Below are positions 1-8,718 of a stretch of 64,000 nucleotides of DNA, in pieces. How positions within the stretch are numbered: position 1 is the first letter of the stretch; every line of letters starts with the position of its first letter. A program made the translations under genes and the position numbers. The notes beneath the pieces were generated by a model. It searched no databases, had not been told where the DNA came from, and worked only from the letters and a program-made list of their open reading frames with translations. The DNA is taken from contig NZ_CP014646.1 of assembly GCF_001051995.2 (NCBI RefSeq), forward strand, positions 1,240,001 through 1,304,000. The letters are read 5' to 3'. The DNA comes from Thauera humireducens. Its GTDB lineage: Bacteria > Pseudomonadota > Gammaproteobacteria > Burkholderiales > Rhodocyclaceae.

Positions 1-815
1 CGGTCGGCGCTGGCGATCGTGAACGGATGCGCGCCTTCGGAACGTTCGAAGCTGGCAAAGGCGAACTGGCCTGGACGGTGTCCGCGCCAGCCACCATCCA
101 GTCGGCAGCTCACCGCGGTGACGCCCTGTCCCGGTTCGGCAACGGACTCGACCACCCCACCGACGCGACGGCCCTGACCGATCCAGCCCATGAGGGCCCG
201 CACGCTGGCAACGGAACCGGCGACGATCAGCGCTGCCAGCATCAGTCCCACCGGCTGCGTCCAGTAGTCGAGCGGCGCCAGGAAGGCGGTATGGAAGGCG
301 AGCGCCAGGTACAGCACCGGCATCACCTTGTGCAGGTAGCGCCACATCCTGAAGGGGACGCGCTTCCAAAGCGTCAGCACCAGCATCCCCAGCAGCGCGT
401 AGATCGCGAACTCGCCGAGCTCCTCGGCGACGTCGCGCATGGCTTCCAGCACGCTGCTGCCGTGGTCCTTGGGCAGCCGCCCTTCCCGCCCCCACACCGC
501 CTTGATGAGGCCGTCCGACATCTCGACCAGCCAGTGCAGCGCGGCGAACGCGATGGCGAGGATGCCCGCCCATTTGTGGACGCGGTAGATCCGGTCCATG
601 CCGCCGAAGGGTCGCTCAAGCCAGACGGGCCGCGTGGCGAGCACCATCGTCAGGGACATCAGCGCGAAGGACCACAGGCCGGTCAGAGTGAGCGCGTGCT
701 CACGCGCCACCCATGCGTTGGCGGGCACGCCGACAGCGCTGCCCGCGTTCGAGCACAGCTGCCACGCCCAGGCCAGCGTGACCAGGGCGATGAAGGCGGA
801 CAGGAATCGCTTCAT
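1..815 (-). CDS. Ferric-reductase-like flavocytochrome, C-terminus cut by window edge
   Basis: The open frame starts at the ATG at 813-815 behind a GAGGGGG ribosome-binding site and runs off the left edge without a stop. The visible part has an N-terminal membrane segment, several further helices and paired histidines typical of bis-heme ferric reductase domains (RVHKW, ALHWL, HKVMP, AFHTAF). It then enters a FAD-binding fold with GQFAFASFE and HPFTIAS. The NAD(P) domain would lie outside the window. It is a paralogue of the protein at 1927-3267. It lies 10 bases downstream of the diheme cytochrome gene, so it is probably the last gene of a four-gene redox operon moving electrons between a soluble donor and periplasmic cytochromes. 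Direction and substrate are not evident. Confidence 0.85.
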   Translation of the reverse strand, partial: MKRFLSAFIALVTLAWAWQLCSNAGSAVGVPANAWVAREHALTLTGLWSFALMSLTMVLATRPVWLERPFGGMDRIYRVHKWAGILAIAFAALHWLVEMSDGLIKAVWGREGRLPKDHGSSVLEAMRDVAEELGEFAIYALLGMLVLTLWKRVPFRMWRYLHKVMPVLYLALAFHTAFLAPLDYWTQPVGLMLAALIVAGSVASVRALMGWIGQGRRVGGVVESVAEPGQGVTAVSCRLDGGWRGHRPGQFAFASFERSEGAHPFTIASAD

Positions 816-825
816 GGCCGCCCCC

Positions 826-1317
826 TCAATCATCCTCGAAGTAGCCCTTCTCGGCGTCGATGTGGCAGGCGGCGCAGTTGGCCTTGCTGCCGACGTCCTT
901 GCGCGTCCAGTCGGATCGCGGCACTTCGTCGTGCTCGCGCACCCACTTCGGCAGTTCGGTGATGCGAAGCGGTGCATCCGCTGCACGCAGGCCCCGCAGC
1001 AGCTTGCTCGCCTGTCCGGGCGCATCCCCGGCATGATCTACCAAATAGCGCGTGATCGCGGCGGTGGTCTCGGCGTCGAGGCTGGCGTCGTCGCCGAAGT
1101 GCTGGTCGAGCCCGCCCATCATGCGTTTCCACGACGCCGCCGGCAGCATCGAGGGCGGAAACGCGATGTGGCAGCTCGCGCATTCCTGCAACGTGCGTGC
1201 ATCGGTGACCGGCGCGTAGTAGTCGTCGTCGCCGGCCTGGGCGCGGCCGAACAGCAGCACGGTCACGGCCAGGGCCGCGACACCGAGCGCAAGGGGGCGA
1301 AGGGTGGTGGCTTTCAT
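826..1317 (-). CDS. Diheme cytochrome c (DHC family), periplasmic
   Basis: 163 residues with a cleavable signal peptide ending near RAQA and two CxxCH heme sites, CASCH near residue 47 and CAACH near the C-terminus. The length and the spacing of the two heme sites match the DHC diheme cytochromes that accompany sphaeroides heme protein (SHP) and a membrane cytochrome b in other proteobacteria. It lies 22 bases downstream of the SHP-like gene, consistent with cotranscription and electron transfer between the two. DHC is known as an electron donor to SHP. The physiological role of the set remains unclear. Confidence 0.87.
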   Translation of the reverse strand: MKATTLRPLALGVAALAVTVLLFGRAQAGDDDYYAPVTDARTLQECASCHIAFPPSMLPAASWKRMMGGLDQHFGDDASLDAETTAAITRYLVDHAGDAPGQASKLLRGLRAADAPLRITELPKWVREHDEVPRSDWTRKDVGSKANCAACHIDAEKGYFEDD

Positions 1318-1339
1318 GTTCTGTCTCCGGCAGCGTTGA

Positions 1340-1756
1340 TTATTGGATCGTCATCCAGGCGAGCCAGTCGCCCTTCTCGCGCGGTGTGCATTCGCGGCCG
1401 AGCACCTCGGTGCAGTTGCGCTTGAACCATTTCTCGACCTTGGCCGGGTCGCTGTAGCGCGTGGCCACCACGGATAGCGCCATCGGCTCGATGGCCTTGC
1501 CGGTTCGGGTCTTGCCGGGCGCGCGGACATCGTCGCCATGGCACGAAGTGCAGGCGGGCGTATCGGGCTTGCCGAGGCCGTAGCGGGTGCGGTGCAGGGT
1601 TTCGCCGCGCGCGGCGGAGAAGCCCGCGAAGGCCGGGTCGGCCGCGCGCGCTTCAGCGGTGTAGCGGTCGATGAGGTCGGCTGGCGGGGCCGCGAGTACG
1701 CCGGCGCTCGCGCCGAGGCAGCACAGGAGCGCAATCGCGCGCAGTTTGCAGTTCAT
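1340..1756 (-). CDS. SHP-like monoheme cytochrome c (DUF1924 type)
   Basis: 138 residues from the ATG at 1754-1756, preceded by GAGGAACG. An upstream in-frame ATG exists, but it would put a charged extension ahead of a good signal peptide (LRAIALLCCLGASAG...LAA). There is a single heme site, CTSCH. The C-terminal KWFKRNC...RECTPREKGDW stretch is characteristic of SHP cytochromes, in which an asparagine is a weak, displaceable axial heme ligand and the heme binds oxygen or NO. An Asn lies in that stretch here, but its role as ligand is inferred. Its neighbours, DHC and two flavocytochromes, reproduce the known SHP gene cluster. Confidence 0.85.
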   Translation of the reverse strand: MNCKLRAIALLCCLGASAGVLAAPPADLIDRYTAEARAADPAFAGFSAARGETLHRTRYGLGKPDTPACTSCHGDDVRAPGKTRTGKAIEPMALSVVATRYSDPAKVEKWFKRNCTEVLGRECTPREKGDWLAWMTIQ

Positions 1757-1926
1757 GGTTCGTTCCTCGATCTGGGCAGATGGCTTGACCGGACGGGCAT
1801 CTCGGATGCCCTTCGTCCTGAATCGGTGCCCAGTGTGCAAGTGCGCGAATGAATCGAACCTGAACGGGAGAGATCAGTGCCGCACGGCGGCGGACGGGAG
1901 CGCGGACCCGCGCCCCGGCGCGGTAC

Positions 1927-3267
1927 TCAGCGCATGTCGAACAGTTCCTGATGGAAGTCCTTCGCCGCCAGCCCCCTGGCGACGAACCCTTCGCGCAGGG
2001 CCTGGCCGAAACCGCCAGGCCCGCAGAACCAGACGTCCGCCTCGGCCCATCCCGGCACCGTTTCGCAGATGCGTGCGACATCGAGGCGGCCGTCGCGCGC
2101 GCTGACCAGGACATGCAGTTTCACGCCCGCCGCCTGCGCATCGCGCTGCAGCCGCTGGATGAACTCGTCGTCGGGTTCGGCGGTGCTGTAGAAGAGATCA
2201 ACCTCGCGCCCGTCGGGCATCACGGCCAGCGCCTTCATGCGGGCGATGAAGGGCGTGATGCCGATGCCGCCGCCCACCCAGATCTGCCTGCGCTTGTCGC
2301 TGGCACCGGCGTTCGCGAAATCGAAGCGGCCATAAGGCCCCTCAACCGTCACGAGGTCGCCGACCCGCAGCAGCTCGGGCAAGCGGGCGGTGTAGTCGCC
2401 GATGCCCTTGATCAGGAAGAACAGCCGGCCATCCCCCTGCCAACCCGACGAGATGGTGAAGGGGTGCGCCCCTTCGTCCGTCGAGAAGGTTACGAAGGCG
2501 AACTGCCCCGCCTCGTGCCCAGGCCAGCGGTCCTTGAACCGGATCGCCACCTTGAGCACCCGGTTGTCGGCAAAGTTCACCAGTTCCTCGATCTCGCCGA
2601 CCGCCTTGCGCCGATGACCGACGCGCCCCGTCAGCGACACTACGGCGGCAACGCTGCCCCCGGCCATCAGAAGGGCGAGCACGACGCCCATCGGCAGGGT
2701 CCAGTAGCCAAAGGGCGTCAACACCACCGAGTGGAACACGAGCGCAAGATAGGCCAGCGCCAGCAGGCGGTGGGTCTTGAAGAAGAGCCGGTAGGGGAAA
2801 CGCTTGACGAGCGCGATCACGATCAGTGCCACGGCCGCGTAGAAGGCCCACTCGCCGACCGATTCCGCCAGGCCGCGCTGTGCGCGAAAGAAGATCTCCA
2901 CCGGGTCGGTCAGTTCGGGTCTCGGCCCGCGTTCCGGCTTGACCAGCCAGCCCCAGCCTACCGCCCATTTGGTGCCCTGCGCCCACAGCCAGTGTACGAC
3001 GGAGAAGACGAGACCGGTGATGCCCAGCCACTTGTGCAGACGGTAGGTCTTGTCCAGCCCGTCGAGCAGGGGTTCGATCCGCACCGGGCGCAGCGCCAGG
3101 ATCATGCCCACGCTCATCACGCCCATGCCGATCACCCCGGTGTAATTGATCGCCACGGTGCGGAGGGCGAAGTATTCGTAGCCGTTCGGCAACAGCGGGT
3201 CGGCCAGCCACCACAGCAGGCTCAGCAACAGCAGGAGTCCCGCGTACGCAAACTGGATATGCTTCAT
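1927..3267 (-). CDS. Ferric-reductase-like transmembrane flavoprotein
   Basis: About 446 residues, from an ATG with GGAG five bases upstream; a GTG two codons earlier is less well placed. An N-terminal ferric reductase domain of about six helices has heme-ligand candidates (RLHKW, VVHWLW, KTHRLLAL, VFHSVV). It is followed by a FAD domain (GQFAFVTFS, HPFTISS, GPYGRFDF) and an NAD(P) domain (WVGGGIGITPF and the C-terminal VWFCGPGGFG). It is probably the first gene of the SHP/DHC operon and is complete, unlike its paralogue at the window edge. It likely passes electrons from NAD(P)H through FAD and two b hemes across the membrane to the cytochromes c. Metal reduction is possible but not shown. 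Confidence 0.87.
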   Translation of the reverse strand: MKHIQFAYAGLLLLLSLLWWLADPLLPNGYEYFALRTVAINYTGVIGMGVMSVGMILALRPVRIEPLLDGLDKTYRLHKWLGITGLVFSVVHWLWAQGTKWAVGWGWLVKPERGPRPELTDPVEIFFRAQRGLAESVGEWAFYAAVALIVIALVKRFPYRLFFKTHRLLALAYLALVFHSVVLTPFGYWTLPMGVVLALLMAGGSVAAVVSLTGRVGHRRKAVGEIEELVNFADNRVLKVAIRFKDRWPGHEAGQFAFVTFSTDEGAHPFTISSGWQGDGRLFFLIKGIGDYTARLPELLRVGDLVTVEGPYGRFDFANAGASDKRRQIWVGGGIGITPFIARMKALAVMPDGREVDLFYSTAEPDDEFIQRLQRDAQAAGVKLHVLVSARDGRLDVARICETVPGWAEADVWFCGPGGFGQALREGFVARGLAAKDFHQELFDMR

Positions 3268-3429
3268 GTCCACTCCATTCGGTTAAAGCCAGCAGCGGAT
3301 TCGCCGCTGCGGGTCGCCCAGCCAACAGGCGATCCGGTGGAAGTATTCACGATGATCGTCCATCTCGCCTTGTGAAAAGGCAAACAAGCGCCAGATCCCG
3401 GTGTCACGCTGCCGGCACAGTACCGGCAT

Positions 3430-3451
3430 TTCAGCTTCGGTTCAGGGTCGT
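3430..3451 (+). promoter_or_regulatory. Two 11-bp direct repeats, candidate response-regulator box
   Basis: TTCAGCTTCGG is followed directly by TTCAGGGTCGT, keeping TTCA in helical phase at 11 bp. Similar TTCA/CTCA repeats at 11-bp spacing lie upstream of the phosphoethanolamine transferase gene and the PepSY gene. The site is 42 bases upstream of the gene at 3493, which leads toward the CDF/response-regulator/kinase genes, so autoregulation is plausible. This is inference from pattern only. Confidence 0.4.
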
Positions 3452-3492
3452 GGCGTCATGCTCCCGCCGGTCATGACCACGGAGTCCTTTCG

Positions 3493-3945
3493 ATGAAGAC
3501 CACGACCCTGCTCTCCGCCCTGCTGCTCGCGGGCGCCGCCGGCATTACCGCGCAGGCATACGCCGCCGAGGACGACCCCGCCCTCCTGTCGCGGGACACC
3601 TGCATCACCGTTCGCCACGAGCTCGACGCCATCGACGCGCATCTGCGCGAGTCACAGGCCAATCCCGCGGGACAGTCCCCCGCTTCCGACGGTCCCGGCA
3701 AACTGGCGCTCGCCCTGAGCCCGCACCTCGACGCCTTGCAGACACGATTGCCCGCACAAGGAACGCAGCGCGCGCAGGCGAGCATGCTGCTGAGCGACAT
3801 GCGCGACGCCCTGGTCCTGATCCGCGGCGCCTCGCATGCCGACGCTCGCCAACTCGCGATCATGCGAGTCGAAGGCGATCTTCGTCACTACAATGTGGTC
3901 CTGAAATCACTGGCGTGCCCCACGTCCAGACCAACCGCCCTATGA
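3493..3945 (+). CDS. Small secreted protein of unknown function
   Basis: 150 residues with a clear signal peptide (basic MKTTT start, hydrophobic stretch, AQAYA cleavage-like site) and a mostly helical mature part with two Cys residues (RDTCITV and KSLACPT). No family is recognised. It begins 12 bases after a GGAG motif. The CDF exporter gene starts 4 bases after its stop, so the two are almost surely cotranscribed. A periplasmic role linked to metal handling or envelope stress is possible from context only. Confidence 0.75.
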   Translation: MKTTTLLSALLLAGAAGITAQAYAAEDDPALLSRDTCITVRHELDAIDAHLRESQANPAGQSPASDGPGKLALALSPHLDALQTRLPAQGTQRAQASMLLSDMRDALVLIRGASHADARQLAIMRVEGDLRHYNVVLKSLACPTSRPTAL

Positions 3946-3949
3946 GCCG

Positions 3950-4843
3950 ATGACATCCTTCACGCCGCGCCAGGCCCTGCTGCTCTCGCTGGCCGCAGCA
4001 CTGACCACGATCGTCATGAAGACCGGGGCCTGGTGGCTCACCGGCTCGGTCGGCTATCTGTCCGACGCACTCGAGTCGGTGGTCAACCTGGCTGGCGCCG
4101 GCTTTGCGCTGTGGATGGTGTCCTATGCGCGTCAGCCCGCCGACGACGAACACCAGTACGGCCATGGCAAGGCCGAATACTTTTCGGCCGCCTTCGAGGG
4201 CGGCCTCATCTTCATCGCCGCGCTGATCATCCTGCTCACCGCGGGCGAGCGCCTGCTCAACCCTCAACCGGTCGGCGCGCTAGGCCTCGGCACCCTGCTG
4301 TCGGTCGGCGCGAGCCTGATCAACTTCTTCGTCGCGCGCGTACTGCTGGAGGTTGGCCGCGCGCACCGCTCACTGGCGCTCGAGGCGGATGCCCGCCACC
4401 TGATGGCCGACGTATGGACCACGGCCGGCGTGGTCTGCGGCGTCGGCCTGGCCTTCGCCACCGGCTGGAGCTGGCTCGACCCCCTTGTCGCCGGCGCCGT
4501 CGCGCTCAACATCCTGCGCGAAGGCTGGGAGCTGATGCGGCGTTCGGTCGACGGCCTCATGGACCGGGCGCTGTCCGATGCCGAGGTCGCCGCGATCGAG
4601 CGGACCCTCAACGAGGCTTCGCCGCCCGGATGCTTCCACGGCAAGCTCACCACGCGCGCTGCGGGCGCAGTTCACTTCGCCCACGTCGAGCTCTGTGTCC
4701 CCGGCGACTGGACGGTAGCCGATGCCCATGACGTCGCCCACACGCTCGAACGCGCGGTAGAGGAACGCACCGGCGTCCGGCTCGCGGTTCATCTGGAACC
4801 GATCTCCCCGACCGCCGCCGCTGCGGCGACCGATCGGACCTGA
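3950..4843 (+). CDS. Cation diffusion facilitator (CDF) metal exporter
   Basis: 297 residues with about six membrane helices. Metal-site signatures are visible: SDALES with Val-Val-Asn in helix 2, the cytoplasmic DEHQYGHGKAEYFS loop typical of CDF proteins, and DARHLMADVWTT in helix 5, which supplies the HxxxD pair. A C-terminal cytoplasmic domain has ligands such as HFAHVELCV. CDF proteins export divalent metals (Zn, Fe, Co, Cd, Mn) in exchange for protons. Helix 2 SDxxxS followed by HxxxD is common in Fe/Zn-type members, but the metal cannot be fixed from this. It lies just upstream of a two-component system. Confidence 0.9.
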   Translation: MTSFTPRQALLLSLAAALTTIVMKTGAWWLTGSVGYLSDALESVVNLAGAGFALWMVSYARQPADDEHQYGHGKAEYFSAAFEGGLIFIAALIILLTAGERLLNPQPVGALGLGTLLSVGASLINFFVARVLLEVGRAHRSLALEADARHLMADVWTTAGVVCGVGLAFATGWSWLDPLVAGAVALNILREGWELMRRSVDGLMDRALSDAEVAAIERTLNEASPPGCFHGKLTTRAAGAVHFAHVELCVPGDWTVADAHDVAHTLERAVEERTGVRLAVHLEPISPTAAAAATDRT

Positions 4844-4885
4844 GCGTCGCGGCCCCGCCCCCCCCAACCCTGCTCCCGCACCCCG

Positions 4886-5554
4886 ATGCACCTGCTGATC
4901 ATCGAAGACGACCGCACCATCGCCGAGAACATCTATGACTATCTCGAGGCGCGCGGCCATCAGTGCGACTACGCCGGCTCGATCGCGGCGGCCTCGGCCC
5001 TGCTCGCAGGCGCCCTGTTCGACGCCCTGGTCCTCGACCGCAACCTGCCCGACGGCGACGGTCTCACGCTCGCGCGCCGGCTGCGTGCCGAGGGCCGTGC
5101 AACGCCGATCCTCGTGCTGACCGCGCGCGACGCGCTGGAGGACAAGCTGCTGGGCTTCGAGGCGGGTGGCGACGATTATCTGGTGAAGCCCTTCGCCCTG
5201 CAGGAACTCGAAGTGCGCCTGCTCGCCCTGGCGCGGCGCAATGCCGGGCGACCGGCCGGTCCGCAGCTGCAGCACGGCGCGCTCGCCTTCAACACCGCAA
5301 CGCAGGCATTGCACCTTCAGGGCCGCCCGCTGACGCTGCCGCCGAAGGCCCTGCGCCTGGCGGCCGAACTGCTGTCGCAGCCCGAGCGCGTATTCTCGCG
5401 GCGCGAGCTCGAGATCGCCGTATGGGGCCATGAGCAGGACAGCAGCGACAACCTGCGCAGCGTGCTGCACACCCTGCGTCGCGCCCTCGGCGACGACGCG
5501 CCCACCCAGGTGGTGAATGTCCATGGCCTCGGCTACAAACTCGTCAACCGCTGA
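4886..5554 (+). CDS. OmpR/PhoB-family response regulator
   Basis: 222 residues. The receiver domain has the acidic pocket (IIEDD), the phosphoacceptor Asp in VLDRNLPDGDG (about residue 51), the Thr of VLTARD and the Lys of YLVKPF. The winged-helix DNA-binding domain runs from about residue 125 to the end, with VFSRRELE and HTLRRAL...VHGLGYKL. It is of the QseB/PmrA type. The kinase gene starts inside its last 13 codons, so the pair is translationally coupled. The neighbouring phosphoethanolamine transferase, PAP2, PepSY and cytochrome b561 genes are typical PmrA/QseB-type targets, and 11-bp repeats suited to this class lie in front of three transcription units here. Confidence 0.92.
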   Translation: MHLLIIEDDRTIAENIYDYLEARGHQCDYAGSIAAASALLAGALFDALVLDRNLPDGDGLTLARRLRAEGRATPILVLTARDALEDKLLGFEAGGDDYLVKPFALQELEVRLLALARRNAGRPAGPQLQHGALAFNTATQALHLQGRPLTLPPKALRLAAELLSQPERVFSRRELEIAVWGHEQDSSDNLRSVLHTLRRALGDDAPTQVVNVHGLGYKLVNR

Positions 5555-6872
5555 AGCGGGCACAACGCGCACGGGTTGGCAGCGCTGGCTGCCGGGCGGC
5601 CTGCGCGTGCGCATCGCGATATCGGTCACGGCAATGCTGCTCGTCCTCATCGTCGCGCAGTCGTTTGCCCTGGTGATGCTCAACGAGGAGATGGAAGAGG
5701 AGTTCATCGACGGCACGCTCGACGAGCAACTGCACTACAGCATCGAGCACAGTCGCCGGCTCGGCACCCTGGTCGGGCCGCAGACGCCGACGATGGCGCT
5801 CTACCGCTACACCCCGGGAACGGCGCCACCGCCGGGCTTGAGCGCAGACCTGGCCGCGTTGCCGGTCGGCAATCACGAGGACTGGTCATCCGGGCGGGAG
5901 CTACACGTCGCGGTGCGCGAGGTCGACGGCCAGCGCTACGTGCTCACCTATGACGAATCGGAACATCGCGAGCGCGAGGCCGCCGTGGTCACCGCGATCG
6001 TCATCGGCGGCCTGATGCTGAGTGCCCTGTCCTTCCTCCTCGTCTACGCGATTGCGACCCGGCTCACGCGCGGGCTGGAGACGCTGGCCGAACGCGTCGA
6101 GGGCGAGCGCGACGGCACGCCTTTCGCCCAGGACGGCCTCGACGCCGAACTCCTTGTGGTGGCGCAAGCGCTGGACCGCGCCGAGGCGCGGCAGGCTGCC
6201 CTGCTCGCCCGTGAGCGCGACTTCAACGCCAACCTGTCGCACGAACTGCGCACCCCGCTGGCCGGCATCCGCAGCGACGCCGAGATGCTGCTGACCGACG
6301 CCGCGCTGTCCGACAAGGCCCGACGCCGCGCCGAACGCATCGTCGCCACCACCGACCGTACCGCCACGCTCGCCAACAGCCTGCTGCTGCTCGTCCGCGA
6401 GGCCCGGCCACAGGCGGTCGAGCCGATCAATCTGTGCGCAGCGGTGCGCGACAGTTGGGCACGACTGCACGCCGCGGACGCGACGGCCAGGGGCCTTACG
6501 CTGCACATCGACCCCCGGGCCGAGATCACGGCCGACCCCAGCCTGTTGGCGCTGGTACTGCACAACCTGCTGGAGAACGCCCTGCGCCATGCTGACGGCC
6601 GCGAGATCGAGGTGGTACTGGCCGGGCGCTGCCTCGAGGTGCGGGATCGCGGCCCCGGCTTCGGCGCCGAAGACCCAATGCGCTGCTTCGAGCGCTTCAG
6701 GCGCGGCGGGACTCGGCCGGGGCACGGGCTTGGCCTGGCGCTGGTAAAGCACATCTGCAGCGCCTGCGGGTGGACGGCGCACGCTTCCAACCGCCCGGAC
6801 GGCGGGGCCTGTCTGGCAATCGACTTCGGTGCCGCGTCCGGACCGGTTCAGCATGCGCCGGACGGGCATTGA
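5517..6872 (+). CDS. Sensor histidine kinase
   Basis: 451 residues. TM1 is at about 31-54, a periplasmic sensor of about 105 residues follows, and TM2 is at about 160-182. The H box NLSHELRTPLAG puts the phosphorylated His at residue 242. The N box is NLLENALRH and the G boxes are DRGPGFG and GHGLGLALV. The start ATG lies 38 bases inside the response-regulator gene, and no usable start exists between that gene's stop and TM1. The periplasmic domain (residues 55-155) carries an acidic EEMEEEF stretch that could bind cations or cationic peptides, but the stimulus is unknown. The hydrolase-type G2 box suggests an active ATPase domain. Confidence 0.92.
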   Translation: MSMASATNSSTAEAGTTRTGWQRWLPGGLRVRIAISVTAMLLVLIVAQSFALVMLNEEMEEEFIDGTLDEQLHYSIEHSRRLGTLVGPQTPTMALYRYTPGTAPPPGLSADLAALPVGNHEDWSSGRELHVAVREVDGQRYVLTYDESEHREREAAVVTAIVIGGLMLSALSFLLVYAIATRLTRGLETLAERVEGERDGTPFAQDGLDAELLVVAQALDRAEARQAALLARERDFNANLSHELRTPLAGIRSDAEMLLTDAALSDKARRRAERIVATTDRTATLANSLLLLVREARPQAVEPINLCAAVRDSWARLHAADATARGLTLHIDPRAEITADPSLLALVLHNLLENALRHADGREIEVVLAGRCLEVRDRGPGFGAEDPMRCFERFRRGGTRPGHGLGLALVKHICSACGWTAHASNRPDGGACLAIDFGAASGPVQHAPDGH

Positions 6873-6880
6873 GCGCACGT

Positions 6881-6945
6881 CCTCACACTTTCCTCACACC
6901 CGCTTCACGCTTTCCTCACGCGCGGCTCCGTAGATTGCGCGGATC
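6881..6945 (+). promoter_or_regulatory. Four tandem 11-bp repeats and -10 element upstream of the eptA-like gene
   Basis: 6881-6924 is four consecutive 11-mers: CCTCACACTTT, CCTCACACCCG, CTTCACGCTTT, CCTCACGCGCG. Helically phased direct repeats of this kind bind dimers of OmpR-family regulators. About 9 bases after the last unit is TAGATTGCG, a candidate -10. The same TAGATTGCG, next to two CTTCA 11-mers, lies before the PepSY gene. The adjacent response regulator is the obvious candidate binder. Binding itself is not shown. Confidence 0.6.
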
Positions 6946-6965
6946 CTCCCCGGCTCCGCGCGACC

Positions 6966-8714
6966 ATGTCCGAACAGCGTCTGTCCCTTGCATCGCCCCT
7001 CAGCCCCGCAACCCGCACCCCGATTGCCATCGAGGCCCGTGCCCGGAGCGCGTCCGCACCCTCATCCATGTGGGCCGCTGCGCGACGCTGGCGCCCCGAG
7101 ATGTCGATCGAGCGCCTGCTGCTGGGCATCGCCGTCTATTTCACGCTCGCCTGCAACGCACCATTCTGGCGCGCCTTGCTCGCCAGCCGCGGCAGCGAGG
7201 ACGGCAGCCTCGCGTACGCGCTCGCAATCGGCGTTGCGCTCACGGCGCTGAACGTCCTGCTGCTCGCCCCCCTGCTCAACCGCTGGACCACCAAACCCGT
7301 GCTGGGCGTGATGACCCTCGTGGCCGCGGTGTCGAGCTACTACGCCGGGCACTTCGGCGTGTATTTCGACCCGAGCATGCTGCGCAACGTGATGCGCACC
7401 GACGTCGCCGAGGCGCGCGAGTTGCTGACAAGCGGCTTCTTCCTGCAGGTCGCGGCGCTGGCCCTGCCCCCGCTGTTCGTCGTGCAGCGCGCCCGCCTGC
7501 GCCAGCGCCCGCCAGGGCGCGCGCTGGCGATCCGGAGTGCCTTCGTCGTGCTCGCGCTGATCGTTGCCGCAGGCGCGCTCGGCAGCGTATTCAAGGACTT
7601 CTCGGGCCAGATGCGCAGCCACAAGGAACTGCGCTACCTGATCACACCGGCTGCGCCGCTCTGGTCGCTGGCGCGGGTGCTGACCCGCGACGCGCAGGCG
7701 GCCAACCTGCCGCGCCAGCCGGTGGGGACCGATGCCCGCCTGGGGGCGAGCTGGACCGCCGCGAAGAAGCCGGCGCTGTTCGTGCTCGTGGTCGGTGAGA
7801 CCGCGCGCGCCGCCAACTGGGGGCTGAACCGCGGGGCCGGGCAGTCGCCCGCCCACGACACCACGCCCGAGCTTGCCCGGCGCGAAGTCATCAACTTCCC
7901 CGAGGTAAGCAGCTGCGGCACCAACACCGAAGTCTCGGTGCCCTGCATGTTCTCGCTGCAGGGGCGGCGCAACTACGACGAGGATGCCATCCGCGGCAGC
8001 GAATCGCTGCTCGACACCCTGAAGCACGCCGGCCTGCGCGTGGTGTGGAACGACAACCAGTCGGGCTGCAAGGGCGTGTGTGCCGGGGTGGAGAGCATGC
8101 GCCCCGATCCGTCCAGCCTGCCCGGACTGTGCGAGGGCGAGCGTTGCCTGGACGAAGCCCTGCTCGAGAGCAGCCGTGCGCTGCTGCGTGACGCCAAGGG
8201 CGATCTCGTGCTCGTGCTGCATCAGCTCGGCAACCACGGTCCGGCCTACTTCCGCCGCTACCCCGACCGTTTCCGCCGCTTCACCCCCACCTGCGACGAC
8301 GAGGACCTGTCGAAGTGCAGCCGCGAGCAGATCGCCAACAGCTACGACAACGCGCTGCTGTACACCGACCATGTCCTCGCCCGCAACATCGACCTGCTGA
8401 AGGAACTGGAACCGGACTACGACACTGCCCTGCTCTACGTCTCGGACCACGGCGAATCGCTCGGCGAGAACGGCCTCTACCTGCATGGCCTGCCGTATTC
8501 GATCGCGCCTGCCGAGCAGACGCGGGTACCGATGGTGATGTGGCTGTCGTCCGGCTTCGCCGCCCGCAACCGGGTCGATCCAGCCTGCCTGCGCACGCAG
8601 GCCGCGAGGCCTGCCGCACACGACAACCTCTTCCACACCGTGCTCGGCCTGCTCGACGTGCACACCGCGATACGCGACGACGCGCTGGACCTCAGCGCCG
8701 CCTGCCGGAGCTGA
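6966..8714 (+). CDS. eptA: Lipid A phosphoethanolamine transferase (EptA family)
   Basis: 582 residues. Five N-terminal membrane helices follow a longer than usual cytoplasmic leader of about 45 residues; MSIERLLLG at about residue 46 could be the true start. The periplasmic sulfatase-fold domain has VLVVGETARAANW (metal-binding Glu), CGTNTEVSVPCMFS (catalytic Thr nucleophile), LHQLGNHGPAY and VSDHGESLGENG (zinc ligands), and paired cysteines for disulfides. EptA enzymes move phosphoethanolamine from phosphatidylethanolamine to lipid A phosphates and lower binding of cationic peptides. The kinase/regulator pair just upstream and the 11-bp repeats in front suggest PmrA-like control. The PAP2 gene starts 4 bases after the stop. 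Confidence 0.93.
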   Translation: MSEQRLSLASPLSPATRTPIAIEARARSASAPSSMWAAARRWRPEMSIERLLLGIAVYFTLACNAPFWRALLASRGSEDGSLAYALAIGVALTALNVLLLAPLLNRWTTKPVLGVMTLVAAVSSYYAGHFGVYFDPSMLRNVMRTDVAEARELLTSGFFLQVAALALPPLFVVQRARLRQRPPGRALAIRSAFVVLALIVAAGALGSVFKDFSGQMRSHKELRYLITPAAPLWSLARVLTRDAQAANLPRQPVGTDARLGASWTAAKKPALFVLVVGETARAANWGLNRGAGQSPAHDTTPELARREVINFPEVSSCGTNTEVSVPCMFSLQGRRNYDEDAIRGSESLLDTLKHAGLRVVWNDNQSGCKGVCAGVESMRPDPSSLPGLCEGERCLDEALLESSRALLRDAKGDLVLVLHQLGNHGPAYFRRYPDRFRRFTPTCDDEDLSKCSREQIANSYDNALLYTDHVLARNIDLLKELEPDYDTALLYVSDHGESLGENGLYLHGLPYSIAPAEQTRVPMVMWLSSGFAARNRVDPACLRTQAARPAAHDNLFHTVLGLLDVHTAIRDDALDLSAACRS

Positions 8715-8718
8715 ACCC

